Shown piece after piece: positions 17,850 through 24,923 of a stretch of DNA of 64,000 bases. The position numbers and the translations under genes were made by a program. Each line of letters opens with the position of its first letter. Position 1 is the first letter of the stretch. Source of the DNA: Pseudobdellovibrionaceae bacterium (GTDB lineage: Bacteria; Bdellovibrionota; Bdellovibrionia; Bdellovibrionales; Bdellovibrionaceae); NCBI GenBank assembly GCA_019637875.1, contig JAHBUW010000002.1, positions 1 to 64,000 on the forward strand. Direction: 5' to 3'. The notes beneath the pieces are model-generated. The model was given only the letters and a program-made list of their open reading frames with translations, made no database searches and had not been told where the DNA came from.

Positions 17850-19064
17850 GTGAAGCAACGTGGGGTCAGCATCCTTGGCTTAGCGGCCTGTTCTTTATTC
17901 TTTCAAAACTGCGGTCGGTCGTTCGAGTTCATCGATCCGGTGGCGAAATCCGAACTCCTTACCCAACGCTCGGTCTTTCAGGGGAAAGCGACCTACATCT
18001 ATCTTCATAAAGCACCCAAGCTTCGCGCGCTCGAAGACCGCAATGATCTCGATACCGAAGGCGAAATCCCCGTCACCGGCCCGAACGGCGAAGGCGTGAT
18101 CATCATCACCGAGCCCGGCGTTTTCGGACCGGGTTCCGGAGTCATTCCGGTAGGAGCCGGCAGCGCCATGGGTGAGGTCTCGGTGGTGGATGGGGTCGCA
18201 CGCGGCCCCAACTGGTATGTGCCCCCGCCCGTGGTGACGATCACCACCACTCCCGGCCCAACGAACGGCGGCGGCGAGGCCAACATCGCGGCGCTCTTCG
18301 GTGCTTTCATGGGCATGATCGGCGCGATGGGAAATGCACCTTCCGGAAATACCGTCACGAACTATCAATCCTACGCGCCCACGAACAATTCGGGCGGCGG
18401 CGGCGTGAACTGCGCGGCGAATGATACCCACTGCCAGGAGTTCGGAATTCCCATGTGCGCGGATCGCAACAACGTTGAATCCGATCCGAACTATTGGGCG
18501 GGCAAATGCCACTCGCCGCTTTTGATCGCGTTCAACGAGGATCACGACGAGTTCCGCAGCTTCGAGCTCACGAACCCCGTGACCGATGGTCGCTGGTTCG
18601 ACATCGCGGGCGCGCGCGCAAAACCCGCGCCGCACACGAAGTTGAAGATCAGCTGGCTCAAGAAAAAATCCTATCTGTTCATCACGCTGCCGAACGCCGC
18701 GGGCGAGGTGAAAGGCGTCGACGAACTCTTCGGCAACAATACGCGCGGTCCCGATGGCCGGTTCGCGCCGAACGGCTACGAAGCGCTCCGCAAATTCGAC
18801 GAAAACGGCGATGGCTACATCTCGGCGAAAGATTCCATCTTCCCTCGATTACGTCTGTGGAACGACGAAAACGCCGACGCCATCGCGACCCCGGACGAGC
18901 TCCTACCGCTCGCCGACCGCCAAGTCGAAGTCATCGACCTGCACTACAACGCCCGCTACATCGAAGCCGATCGCTACGGCAATCTGACGGCCCTGAAAAG
19001 CGCGATCCGCACCTCGGACGGCCGCCTCCATCTGCTCTTCGACCTCTGGTTCCGGGTCCCGTAG
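17850..19064 (+). CDS. Lipoprotein with EF-hand-like calcium motif
   Basis: 404 residues from a GTG at 17850; the signal peptide begins directly there. The hydrophobic core ends in FFQNCG, giving a likely lipidated Cys at residue 21, though C14 (GLAAC) is an alternative. The middle is Gly/Pro/Thr-rich and low in complexity (about residues 85-185). The C-terminal part has a D-x-N-x-D-G loop (FDENGDGYISAKDSI) followed by WNDENADAIATPDEL, which looks like a pair of calcium-binding EF-hand-type loops. It is probably an outer-membrane lipoprotein exposed to the periplasm or surface. Function is unknown. It ends exactly at the GGTACC palindrome cluster. Confidence 0.8.
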   Translation: MKQRGVSILGLAACSLFFQNCGRSFEFIDPVAKSELLTQRSVFQGKATYIYLHKAPKLRALEDRNDLDTEGEIPVTGPNGEGVIIITEPGVFGPGSGVIPVGAGSAMGEVSVVDGVARGPNWYVPPPVVTITTTPGPTNGGGEANIAALFGAFMGMIGAMGNAPSGNTVTNYQSYAPTNNSGGGGVNCAANDTHCQEFGIPMCADRNNVESDPNYWAGKCHSPLLIAFNEDHDEFRSFELTNPVTDGRWFDIAGARAKPAPHTKLKISWLKKKSYLFITLPNAAGEVKGVDELFGNNTRGPDGRFAPNGYEALRKFDENGDGYISAKDSIFPRLRLWNDENADAIATPDELLPLADRQVEVIDLHYNARYIEADRYGNLTALKSAIRTSDGRLHLLFDLWFRVP

Positions 19065-19140
19065 GGTACCACGTACCGCGTGCGGTACGTGGTACCTTCT
19101 GGAAGGTACCTGCTACCTTCCGGAAAGTACGTGGTACCCT
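19065..19140. repeat. Cluster of GGTACC-based palindromes
   Basis: Directly after the stop codon of the lipoprotein gene, GGTACCACGTACCGC (19065-19079) and its exact reverse complement (19082-19096) form a 15-bp stem with a 2-nt spacer. A second palindrome follows (GGTACCTTC and GAAGGTACC, 19091-19110), then GGAAGGTA and TACCTTCC (19101-19121), then GTACGTGGTACC. The units overlap and could fold in alternative ways. One stem may end transcription of the lipoprotein gene, but the repeated motif suggests a palindromic repeat family. Confidence 0.8.
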
Positions 19141-19247
19141 TCCTGCAGTTCCGGGGCACGGACGTTGAGAGATCGAACGGAGCGCGGGTGGCGCACCGGT
19201 ATGGGAAATTCTTCCCCGATTGTCGACGTCCGTAACAGGGAGTCGCT

Positions 19248-20111
19248 ATGGGTTGGGGTTCTTGGGGTGCGCTCGGGTTCGGGCTGGTTTTGAGTGGATC
19301 CGCACATGGGATCATCATGGGCCAGATCGTGAATCCGCAAGACCGGATCGCGCGTTCGACCGTGATGCTGCTGCATACGGGATTCATGGAGACCGGACGC
19401 GGGCTCTGCTCGGGCACGTTGGTCGCGCAGGATCTGGTCATGACCGCCGCTCACTGCGTGGTGAATCTCGAGAACGGCGAGCCCTATCCCGCCTCGCGCT
19501 TCCGCATCTACTTCGGAAACTTCCACCGCGCCGAAGACGGTACCCACGACTGGATGGAGTCGCGCGCCCGTGACGTGCGCCAAGTGATCCCGCACGAGGG
19601 TTACAAAATTCCCTATGGCGGAGGCGATCTTCACGATATCGCGCTCGTGCGTTTGAAGGACGAGGCCCCCTCGGACTTCGAACCGGCGACACTGCTGACG
19701 GACCTGTCGGTCTTGGGCGAAAAGCAACCGGTCACCATCGCGGGCTTCGGCAACATCAAATACTACGGAGATCCCTCCGAGCCGCGCTCACGTTTGCTGC
19801 GTTCGTTCAAAACCTTCGTGCACAGCGCGCGCGATGAAAAGACCGGCATGGTGACGTTCGTTCGCCCGACCACGATCCGCACCAATGACGAGTACCGTCT
19901 GGCCGTGGGCGGCATGGCCGGCGGAGATTCGGGCGGACCGGGCTTTGTCGAAGTCGGCAACGAGCTTCTCGTCTTCGGGGTGGCTTCGGGCTACCGCGAC
20001 GATTTCGCCTCGTATGAAAACGTCCCGACGCATCTGGAGTGGCTGCGTGAAACCGCGCGCCGCCTTCAGAGTTGCCTTGCTCCGCAATCGGGCGCACATT
20101 GCGCTCCATGA
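19248..20111 (+). CDS. Secreted trypsin-like serine protease (S1 family)
   Basis: 287 residues from the ATG at 19248. A hydrophobic export signal covers about residues 1-22 and the protease domain fills the rest. The catalytic triad is complete: H69 (TAAHC), D130 (HDIALVRL) and S228 (GGDSGGP). Cysteines C54 and C70 flank the active His as in trypsins. There is no long pro-region, so the mature N-terminus (IIMGQIVN) may be made by signal-peptidase cleavage rather than zymogen cleavage. It is exported to the periplasm or outside. The reading frame ends in a 4-nt ATGA overlap with the flavin reductase gene. Confidence 0.93.
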   Translation: MGWGSWGALGFGLVLSGSAHGIIMGQIVNPQDRIARSTVMLLHTGFMETGRGLCSGTLVAQDLVMTAAHCVVNLENGEPYPASRFRIYFGNFHRAEDGTHDWMESRARDVRQVIPHEGYKIPYGGGDLHDIALVRLKDEAPSDFEPATLLTDLSVLGEKQPVTIAGFGNIKYYGDPSEPRSRLLRSFKTFVHSARDEKTGMVTFVRPTTIRTNDEYRLAVGGMAGGDSGGPGFVEVGNELLVFGVASGYRDDFASYENVPTHLEWLRETARRLQSCLAPQSGAHCAP

Positions 20112-20668
20112 GCAAACCCAAGATTTCGGTCCTCGTCGGTAGCCTTCGCAAAGAATCCATCGCCCGCAAGATCGCGCTCAAAGTCATCGAGCTCAATCGC
20201 GACGCGGGCGATTTCGAAATCCTGAACATCGGCGATCTGCCGCTCTACAATGAAGATCTCGAAACCGAAAAGAAAGAGCCCAACTCGTGGCTCGAGTTCC
20301 GCGCGGCGCTGAAGAAAAGCGACGGCGTTTTGTTCGTCACCCCCGAGTACAACCGCAGCCTGCCGGGCTGCTTGAAAAACGCGATCGACGTGGGCTCGCG
20401 GCCCAAGGGCGACAACGCCTGGGCGAACCTGCCGGTCGCGGCCATCAGCCACAGCCAGGGCTCGATGGGCGGCCTCGCTTCCCACTTGCAGCTGAAAGCG
20501 CTGCTCCCTACCCTGAACACCTTCTTGATGCCGCAACCCGAGATGTACCTGGCAAATTCCGGCAAGCTGATGGACGAAAAAGGCGATTTCGCGGACCCGA
20601 AAAGCCTCGCGCTCGTCCAGAAGTTCTCGGAGTCGATGCTGAAGTGGTTTGAGCGCTTCCGTAAATAG
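20108..20668 (+). CDS. NADPH-dependent FMN reductase (ChrR/quinone-reductase-like)
   Basis: 186 residues from the ATG at 20108, inside the stop region of the protease gene (ATGA). The flavodoxin-like fold shows the phosphate loop VGSLRKESIARKIA, the acidic DLPLYNEDLE, and the FMN-side loop FVTPEYNRSLPGCLKNAIDV that is typical of this family. Another flavin-binding loop is ISHSQGSMGG. It should reduce FMN, quinones or chromate with NAD(P)H in the cytoplasm. Coupling to an exported protease makes no obvious metabolic sense, so the overlap probably reflects compact gene packing. Confidence 0.92.
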   Translation: MSKPKISVLVGSLRKESIARKIALKVIELNRDAGDFEILNIGDLPLYNEDLETEKKEPNSWLEFRAALKKSDGVLFVTPEYNRSLPGCLKNAIDVGSRPKGDNAWANLPVAAISHSQGSMGGLASHLQLKALLPTLNTFLMPQPEMYLANSGKLMDEKGDFADPKSLALVQKFSESMLKWFERFRK

Positions 20669-20695
20669 AGCCCGGAACTTGCACTCCACCGCGCC

Positions 20696-21268
20696 ATGCG
20701 GAATCAAATGCGACTGGTCTTGCTGATCGTGCTTTTCTTCGTGAACCCTTTGCGGGCGGCGGAGCCCGTTAAAATCTCGGCGCGAAATCCCGAGGTCCTC
20801 GCCAGCTACGCCGAGGCCGCGGAAATGCGTACTCAGCTCAAGTCGCTTTCCCCCAAGCTCCAACGGGTCTGCGGCGATCTGCTCGAAACCCAGCTCCGCA
20901 TGCACAATGAGACCGACAACTGGAAGATGTACTCGCTGTATGAGGTCTTCGAGCGCGAGGCCCTGATGACCGGCCCCCTTCAGCGCGTCCCCACGATCAC
21001 CGAGCTCGCGGGCGCCATTCCGAAGTACACCGCCTACCGCCCCATGAAGACCAAACAAGTTCCCATCCCCGCGCTTTTGAAAAACGGCTCGATCCTGATC
21101 GCCGACAAAGGCGTCGCCTGCGGACCGGACCCTCTCGCCCTGACGAAGGGCGCCTACTTCATGAAATGCGGCGCCTATTTGATCGGGAGCGGCCTGATGA
21201 AGACCCAGGCGCTCGCGGTGAAATCCTGTAAGGGCATTCGTGTCCTTGTGAACGCCGATCTTGAATAA
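20696..21268 (+). CDS. Secreted protein of unknown function
   Basis: 190 residues. The signal peptide is clear (LVLLIVLFFVNPLRAAEP), so it is exported. The mature protein is helical in its first half (ARNPEVLASYAEAAEMRTQLKS) and has four cysteines towards the ends (VCGDLL, VACGPD, MKCGAY, KSCKG). No family is recognised. It follows the FMN reductase by 27 nt on the same strand and may be co-transcribed. The short hairpin at 21274 lies 5 nt past the stop codon. Confidence 0.78.
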   Translation: MRNQMRLVLLIVLFFVNPLRAAEPVKISARNPEVLASYAEAAEMRTQLKSLSPKLQRVCGDLLETQLRMHNETDNWKMYSLYEVFEREALMTGPLQRVPTITELAGAIPKYTAYRPMKTKQVPIPALLKNGSILIADKGVACGPDPLALTKGAYFMKCGAYLIGSGLMKTQALAVKSCKGIRVLVNADLE

Positions 21269-21273
21269 AGGAC

Positions 21274-21292
21274 CTGTCTAAGATTTTGACAG
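21274..21292 (+). terminator. Short hairpin with CTGTCTAA
   Basis: CTGTC TAAGATTTT GACAG, five paired bases and a nine-base loop, 5 nt after a stop codon. There is no following T-run, so it is weak as a terminator. It shares CTGTCTAA and TTGACAG with the hairpin at 17708 and CTGTCTAAGA with the one at 31802. Confidence 0.4.
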
Positions 21293-21434
21293 CGACTCCC
21301 GCGCCATGTCCCCGGGCGGGCGGATTCCATACTTCCTCCACTTTTTCACCGATAAATCCCGCTGATTGCGTGCATCAACTTGGCACGCCCGCTGCACTAA
21401 GAGGTGTTGGACTCAATATTTTTAGGAGGCACCC

Positions 21435-22109
21435 ATGGTGCGGTATTGGAAATCAGAAAACCCCGTGTGGCATTACGTTCAGATCGGACTCGTGATTTCG
21501 TTCTTCGCCGTCGTGCTGTCTTCGGGACTCGCGGCCTGCGGTAAGAAATCGAGCGATGGCGATACGAACCTCAACGTGGGATCACTCACGAGCGACGGTT
21601 ACGCGGTGAGCTCGAACACCACTTTGAGCGGTTATCCCGTGAGCCTGACGATCTCGAACATCCAGCCCACCGGCACCGGTCATATCAATAACCAATGTTA
21701 CTGGAACGGGTATCAGCAAGTCTGTAATCAACAGGCCAACTGCTATAATCAGTACGGTCAGTACATCTGCGGTGGCAACATCGGCGGATACAGCTCTCTG
21801 ATCTTCACCGTCCAGATCAACGGTCAGTCGCAGCAACTGAGCGCCGCGATGAATACCAACGGTGGTTACACTCAACGGAGCAGTGCCCAAGTCGGTGGTT
21901 TCCAGGTTCTGTACCAAGCCGCTTGCTACACGACGGACTGCGCGGATGTCGCACTGGAAGTCGTCATCGGCGGTACTCACGACTACCGTCAAATCGGAAT
22001 TCGTCGCAGCAACTCGCAGGGCAAGATCGTGAAACTCGGCGAATGGCAGCTCACTTGGAACACGCTCTCGAGCCGCTCCATCCAACAAATGATGACGGAA
22101 CTGCAATAA
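21435..22109 (+). CDS. Lipoprotein with Asn/Gln/Tyr/Cys-rich segment
   Basis: 224 residues after a very strong ribosome site (AGGAGG, 7 nt before ATG), so probably highly expressed. The long signal (residues 11-34) ends in the lipobox GLAAC with Cys 35. A short repeat-like segment rich in Asn, Gln, Tyr and Cys follows (NNQCYWNGYQQVC, NQQANCYNQYGQYIC), then a beta-rich domain with a Cys pair (AACYTTDCADV). This composition is common in surface lipoproteins of Bdellovibrio-type bacteria, but I recognise no family. A canonical terminator follows at 22135. Confidence 0.82.
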   Translation: MVRYWKSENPVWHYVQIGLVISFFAVVLSSGLAACGKKSSDGDTNLNVGSLTSDGYAVSSNTTLSGYPVSLTISNIQPTGTGHINNQCYWNGYQQVCNQQANCYNQYGQYICGGNIGGYSSLIFTVQINGQSQQLSAAMNTNGGYTQRSSAQVGGFQVLYQAACYTTDCADVALEVVIGGTHDYRQIGIRRSNSQGKIVKLGEWQLTWNTLSSRSIQQMMTELQ

Positions 22110-22134
22110 GTCAGGGCTTCATCGCAAAACAAAA

Positions 22135-22170
22135 AAACCCGAACCGGCTGCGGTTCGGGTTTTTGTTTTT
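22135..22170. terminator. Bidirectional intrinsic terminator
   Basis: AAACCCGAACCG and CGGTTCGGGTTT form a perfect 12-bp stem around GCTG, with an A-run before and TTTTGTTTTT after. It serves the lipoprotein gene on the plus strand and, through the A-run, also the convergent membrane protein gene at 22177. Confidence 0.93.
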
Positions 22171-22176
22171 AAGAGC

Positions 22177-22851
22177 TTAGCTCGGATTGACCTGGAAATT
22201 TCCCGGCGTCGAGGGCGCCCCGGCGGGATCGGCGGGGATCATCCCCTTCTGGCGCTCGAGATCGTCGACCATCTCGATCATGATCAGATACGAGATCGGC
22301 ATCGTGACGAGCAGACCAATCATCAGGCACAGCGCGCCCGCGATGTTCAGCAGCACGATGAAGCTCATCATTCCGCACACGCGCCACCAGTTGCCCGTGA
22401 CGAGATCGTACGACGCCTTCACCGCCGCCACGCCGTCCAGATCGCGCTTCACCTGCACGACGGTCGTCAGCGACAACATCACCCAGAGCCAGATCCCCGG
22501 AATGATCAAAAAGATGAAACCCATGACGATCGCGATCATCACGATCAGCGCCGCCAAAATGACGTGGATCAGGCGATTCATATTCTGGAACGCCCACAGG
22601 AAATCCGCGAACTCGAACTGCTGACCGCGACGCAAACGCATCAGGCACGCGATGTAACCGACGCCGATCAAAGCATTGATCGCCCAGCCCAGAAACGGGA
22701 GCGAACCCGTGGCCATCACCCCGATGAGCATCACCAGGCTGAGGCCCGCGACAAGCGCGATTTGCCCTTTGATGCTGTTCCAACCCCGATCGAAAAGCTG
22801 ACCCAACGTGAGTGGAGAAGCGGCCGGACTGACGGCGTTCATGGTCGACAT
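22177..22851 (-). CDS. Integral membrane protein
   Basis: 224 residues with a good ribosome site (AAGGAG, 7 nt before ATG). Five or six hydrophobic segments are seen (IALVAGLSLVMLIGVMA, LPFLGWAINALIGVGYIAC, VILAALIVMIAIVMGFIFLIIPGIWLWVMLSL, MMSFIVLLNIAGALCLMIGLLVTMPISYLIMI). Between them lie cytoplasmic turns such as AAVKASYDLVTGNWWRV. That layout resembles small bacterial membrane proteins of the DUF975 type. It is an inner-membrane protein of unknown role. It shares the terminator at 22135 with its convergent neighbour, and its start is about 185 nt from the divergent lexA promoter. Confidence 0.85.
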   Translation of the reverse strand: MSTMNAVSPAASPLTLGQLFDRGWNSIKGQIALVAGLSLVMLIGVMATGSLPFLGWAINALIGVGYIACLMRLRRGQQFEFADFLWAFQNMNRLIHVILAALIVMIAIVMGFIFLIIPGIWLWVMLSLTTVVQVKRDLDGVAAVKASYDLVTGNWWRVCGMMSFIVLLNIAGALCLMIGLLVTMPISYLIMIEMVDDLERQKGMIPADPAGAPSTPGNFQVNPS

Positions 22852-23019
22852 CGAAGAACTCCTTGAGAAGGTGATCCCACGCGTTTAACCGCTTGCGACG
22901 CGTGAATCAAGAACCACGGAGATTCACCGCAAGTCTTTGAAATCGGTGAAGACTCGGTAAACCTGAGGTTTCACGCCTCGCCCCACCAAGACCGAAGCCC
23001 AAGACTTGCGAAAATGCTT

Positions 23020-23057
23020 TTGACTTACACAGAATTTACACTGTACGTTCAGTGTAA
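23020..23057 (+). promoter_or_regulatory. lexA promoter with palindromic LexA operator
   Basis: TTACACTG-TACGTT-CAGTGTAA at 23036-23057 is a perfect inverted repeat with 8-nt arms. A second half-site-like TTACAC lies at 23025-23030. TTGACT at 23020-23025 can be the -35 box, and the operator spacer TACGTT (18 nt further) can be the -10 box, so a bound repressor would cover the promoter. The TTAC...GTAA ends fit what I know of Bdellovibrio LexA sites. Autoregulation of lexA is the natural reading. Confidence 0.78.
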
Positions 23058-23106
23058 GTCGCGACGGGCATTTCCCCGCGACCGATGATGGAAAGGACGC
23101 GTTGGA

Positions 23107-23814
23107 ATGAAGAAGCCCCTCCCCCCGCTGACGGAAAAAGAAAAAGGCGTCCTGGCCATGATCGAAGCGAGCCTCGCCGACAACGGCATCTCGCCCTCCT
23201 ACCAAGAGATCCGCGATCATTTCGGATTCGCCTCGTTCAACTCGGTTCAGAATTATCTGAAGCAGCTGACGAACAAAGGCTACATCCAGATTCCGTCGCA
23301 CCAGAAGCGCGCGATCGTGGTGCTTCACTCAGCGAACGCGGTTCAAGAAAGCATCCGCACGCAGCGCGCACAGTCCGCGCCCGCGCCGCGCGAACGCAAT
23401 GAACCGCGCTCGGTCGAAGCCTGTGAGCTGCCGCTTCTCGGCAAAGTCGCCGCCGGTCTTCCGATCGAGGCGATGACGGACAACGAATTTATCGATGTGC
23501 CGCTCTCGCTTGTACGCAATCCGCAGAAAACCTTCGCCCTGCAGGTCTCCGGTCAGTCGATGATCGAAGACGGCATCTTCGACGGGGACTTGATCCTCGT
23601 GCAGAAGCAGACCACCGCCTCCAATGGCGAAATCGTGGTCGCCACCGTCGACGGCGAATCGACGGTCAAACGTTTCTACTTCCAGAACAGTCCCGGCCGC
23701 TCGGAAAAGCAGGTTGAACTGCGACCCGCCAACTCCACCATGAAAACGATGTGGTACGCACCTCATCTCGTCAAAATTCAAGGCGTAGTCGTCGGACTCA
23801 TCCGGAAGTTTTAG
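23107..23814 (+). CDS. lexA: LexA SOS repressor
   Basis: 235 residues, a little longer than most LexA (about 200) because of a Gln/Arg/Pro-rich linker at 78-104. The N-terminal winged-helix domain (residues 1-75) shows SYQEIRDHFGFASFNSVQNYLKQLTNKGYI. The C-terminal S24 peptidase domain has the Ala116-Gly117 cleavage site (GKVAAGLPIEA), the catalytic Ser151 (SGQSMIEDG) and Lys188 (GESTVKRF). It should repress SOS genes and cleave itself when RecA is active. The palindrome at 23036 lies about 50 nt upstream. The mutagenesis genes imuA, imuB and dnaE2 follow. Its stop codon is the first triplet of a 122-nt hairpin. Confidence 0.97.
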   Translation: MKKPLPPLTEKEKGVLAMIEASLADNGISPSYQEIRDHFGFASFNSVQNYLKQLTNKGYIQIPSHQKRAIVVLHSANAVQESIRTQRAQSAPAPRERNEPRSVEACELPLLGKVAAGLPIEAMTDNEFIDVPLSLVRNPQKTFALQVSGQSMIEDGIFDGDLILVQKQTTASNGEIVVATVDGESTVKRFYFQNSPGRSEKQVELRPANSTMKTMWYAPHLVKIQGVVVGLIRKF

Positions 23815-23933
23815 AGACTGCCCTCAAAAGCCAGCTGACTGCGTTGCCGCGTCGTCGACGTGCGCGGACGGCGAGTCCTTTCGGTACGCCTTCCTCCTTG
23901 CGCCTTGCATCTGGCTTTTGAGGTCAGTCTCTA
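23812..23933 (+). repeat. Long hairpin starting on the lexA stop codon
   Basis: Arms 23812-23834 and 23911-23933 pair over 23 nt with a single mismatch; the left arm begins with the lexA TAG. The 76-nt interior is GC-rich and contains a CGTCGACG palindrome and a GGCG...CGCC pair, and it reads GTACGCCTTCCTCCTTGCG near its end. That interior looks like a hairpin repeat I have seen after genes in other Proteobacteria (from memory, not checked). It differs from the core of the 14268 and 29580 elements. It could end or attenuate transcription between lexA and imuA. Confidence 0.75.
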
Positions 23934-24004
23934 GCAATGAAAGTCACATAAAAAAATTTGGGTCTCATGAAGAGGCCTCACCCACGCGGGTGTGATGCGG
24001 TCGA

Positions 24005-24024
24005 CACGAGTTCTCGGACTCGTG
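24005..24024 (+). promoter_or_regulatory. Small hairpin in the imuA upstream region
   Basis: CACGAGT and ACTCGTG form a perfect 7-bp stem around TCTCGG, 46 nt before the imuA start. A second imperfect palindrome (CACCC...GGGTG) lies just upstream. No copy of the lexA-type TTACACTG operator is seen in this 255-nt gap. These may be operator or leader structures for the cassette, but nothing decides this. Confidence 0.3.
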
Positions 24025-24069
24025 AAGGCCGACTTGCGTTCGCCAAACCCGATCACCAAGGAGGGAGTC

Positions 24070-24831
24070 ATGAATGAAGGTCTTGTGGAAAAACCGGTGG
24101 ATGTTGTGGACACACTTTCAAAACGATCCGTTCCCGCGAAAGACGCGCGCATGGCGGAACTGCGGGAAGAGCTCGGCGATCTTCTCCGCGGGGTCGATCA
24201 GCTGCAGCCTCCGGACGGTCTTTCGACCGGGGTGGAGGTCTTCGACGATTTCCTTCTCTGGCGCGGGATTCCGAAAGGCGATCTCAGTCTTTTTCTGGGG
24301 CGACCGGGGACGGGGGCCACCAGCTTGTGGCTCAAGACGGCGCAGAAAATCCACGCGCAAAAGAAGTGGGTCGCGTGGGTGAACTCGGATTGGGATCTTT
24401 TGCCGAACTCGCCGCTGGCGCGGGAGCTGCGACTCGACCGACTGCTCGTCGTGAAAAAGCCGAAAGAGAATCAACAATTGTTCTGGATCCTGCAGGAGCT
24501 CATTTCGAGCTCGCTCTTTGAAATGGTGGGTTGCCATTTACCCGAAGCGCTTCTGCGCAACCACCAACTGCAAAAACTCAAAAAACTCGCGCGCGTGCAT
24601 CACGTCGCGCTGGTGCTCGTCTCGCACGCGAAGAACTGGTCCGTGAATCCCATCTTCGGCTTGGTGATCGAGTGCGGCCGCGAGTACTTCACGGTCCGTC
24701 GCGCGCTCCACCGTCCGACGCCGTTTACGGTCAGCGGCGGCATGGTTCATTCGGACCTCTTGGGGCAACTGCGCGCCGTACTCGGGGCACCACTAAAATC
24801 GGCACCGCCCCGAGCCCTAGCCCCCGTCTAA
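24070..24831 (+). CDS. imuA: ImuA-like RecA-fold protein of the mutagenesis cassette
   Basis: 253 residues from the ATG at 24070 (AAGGAGGGAGTC ribosome site). The region from LSTGVEVFDDFLLWRGIPKGDLSLFLGRPGTG onward aligns in layout with RecA-like proteins: an entry helix, a P-loop and then strands such as WVAWVNSD and VALVLVSHA. The P-loop reads GRPGTGATS (residues 77-85), with Ala83 where the Walker A lysine should be, so ATP hydrolysis is doubtful. In other bacteria ImuA works with ImuB and DnaE2 in error-prone translesion synthesis. Assignment rests on fold and on the position directly before imuB and dnaE2. Confidence 0.83.
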   Translation: MNEGLVEKPVDVVDTLSKRSVPAKDARMAELREELGDLLRGVDQLQPPDGLSTGVEVFDDFLLWRGIPKGDLSLFLGRPGTGATSLWLKTAQKIHAQKKWVAWVNSDWDLLPNSPLARELRLDRLLVVKKPKENQQLFWILQELISSSLFEMVGCHLPEALLRNHQLQKLKKLARVHHVALVLVSHAKNWSVNPIFGLVIECGREYFTVRRALHRPTPFTVSGGMVHSDLLGQLRAVLGAPLKSAPPRALAPV

Positions 24832-24923
24832 GTCAACCCCTCCGGCACGGTCGCTGGAGTTCAAAAAGGCGCGTTCCTGAACGCGCTTGAAGCCAAGGAT
24901 GATTTTATGAACAAGGTGAGAAC

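Noticed and set aside
23812-23933. Third copy of the core-sharing hairpin family
   Set aside because: Its arms and position are alike, but the interior does not align with the 53-nt core, so it is reported as a separate hairpin.
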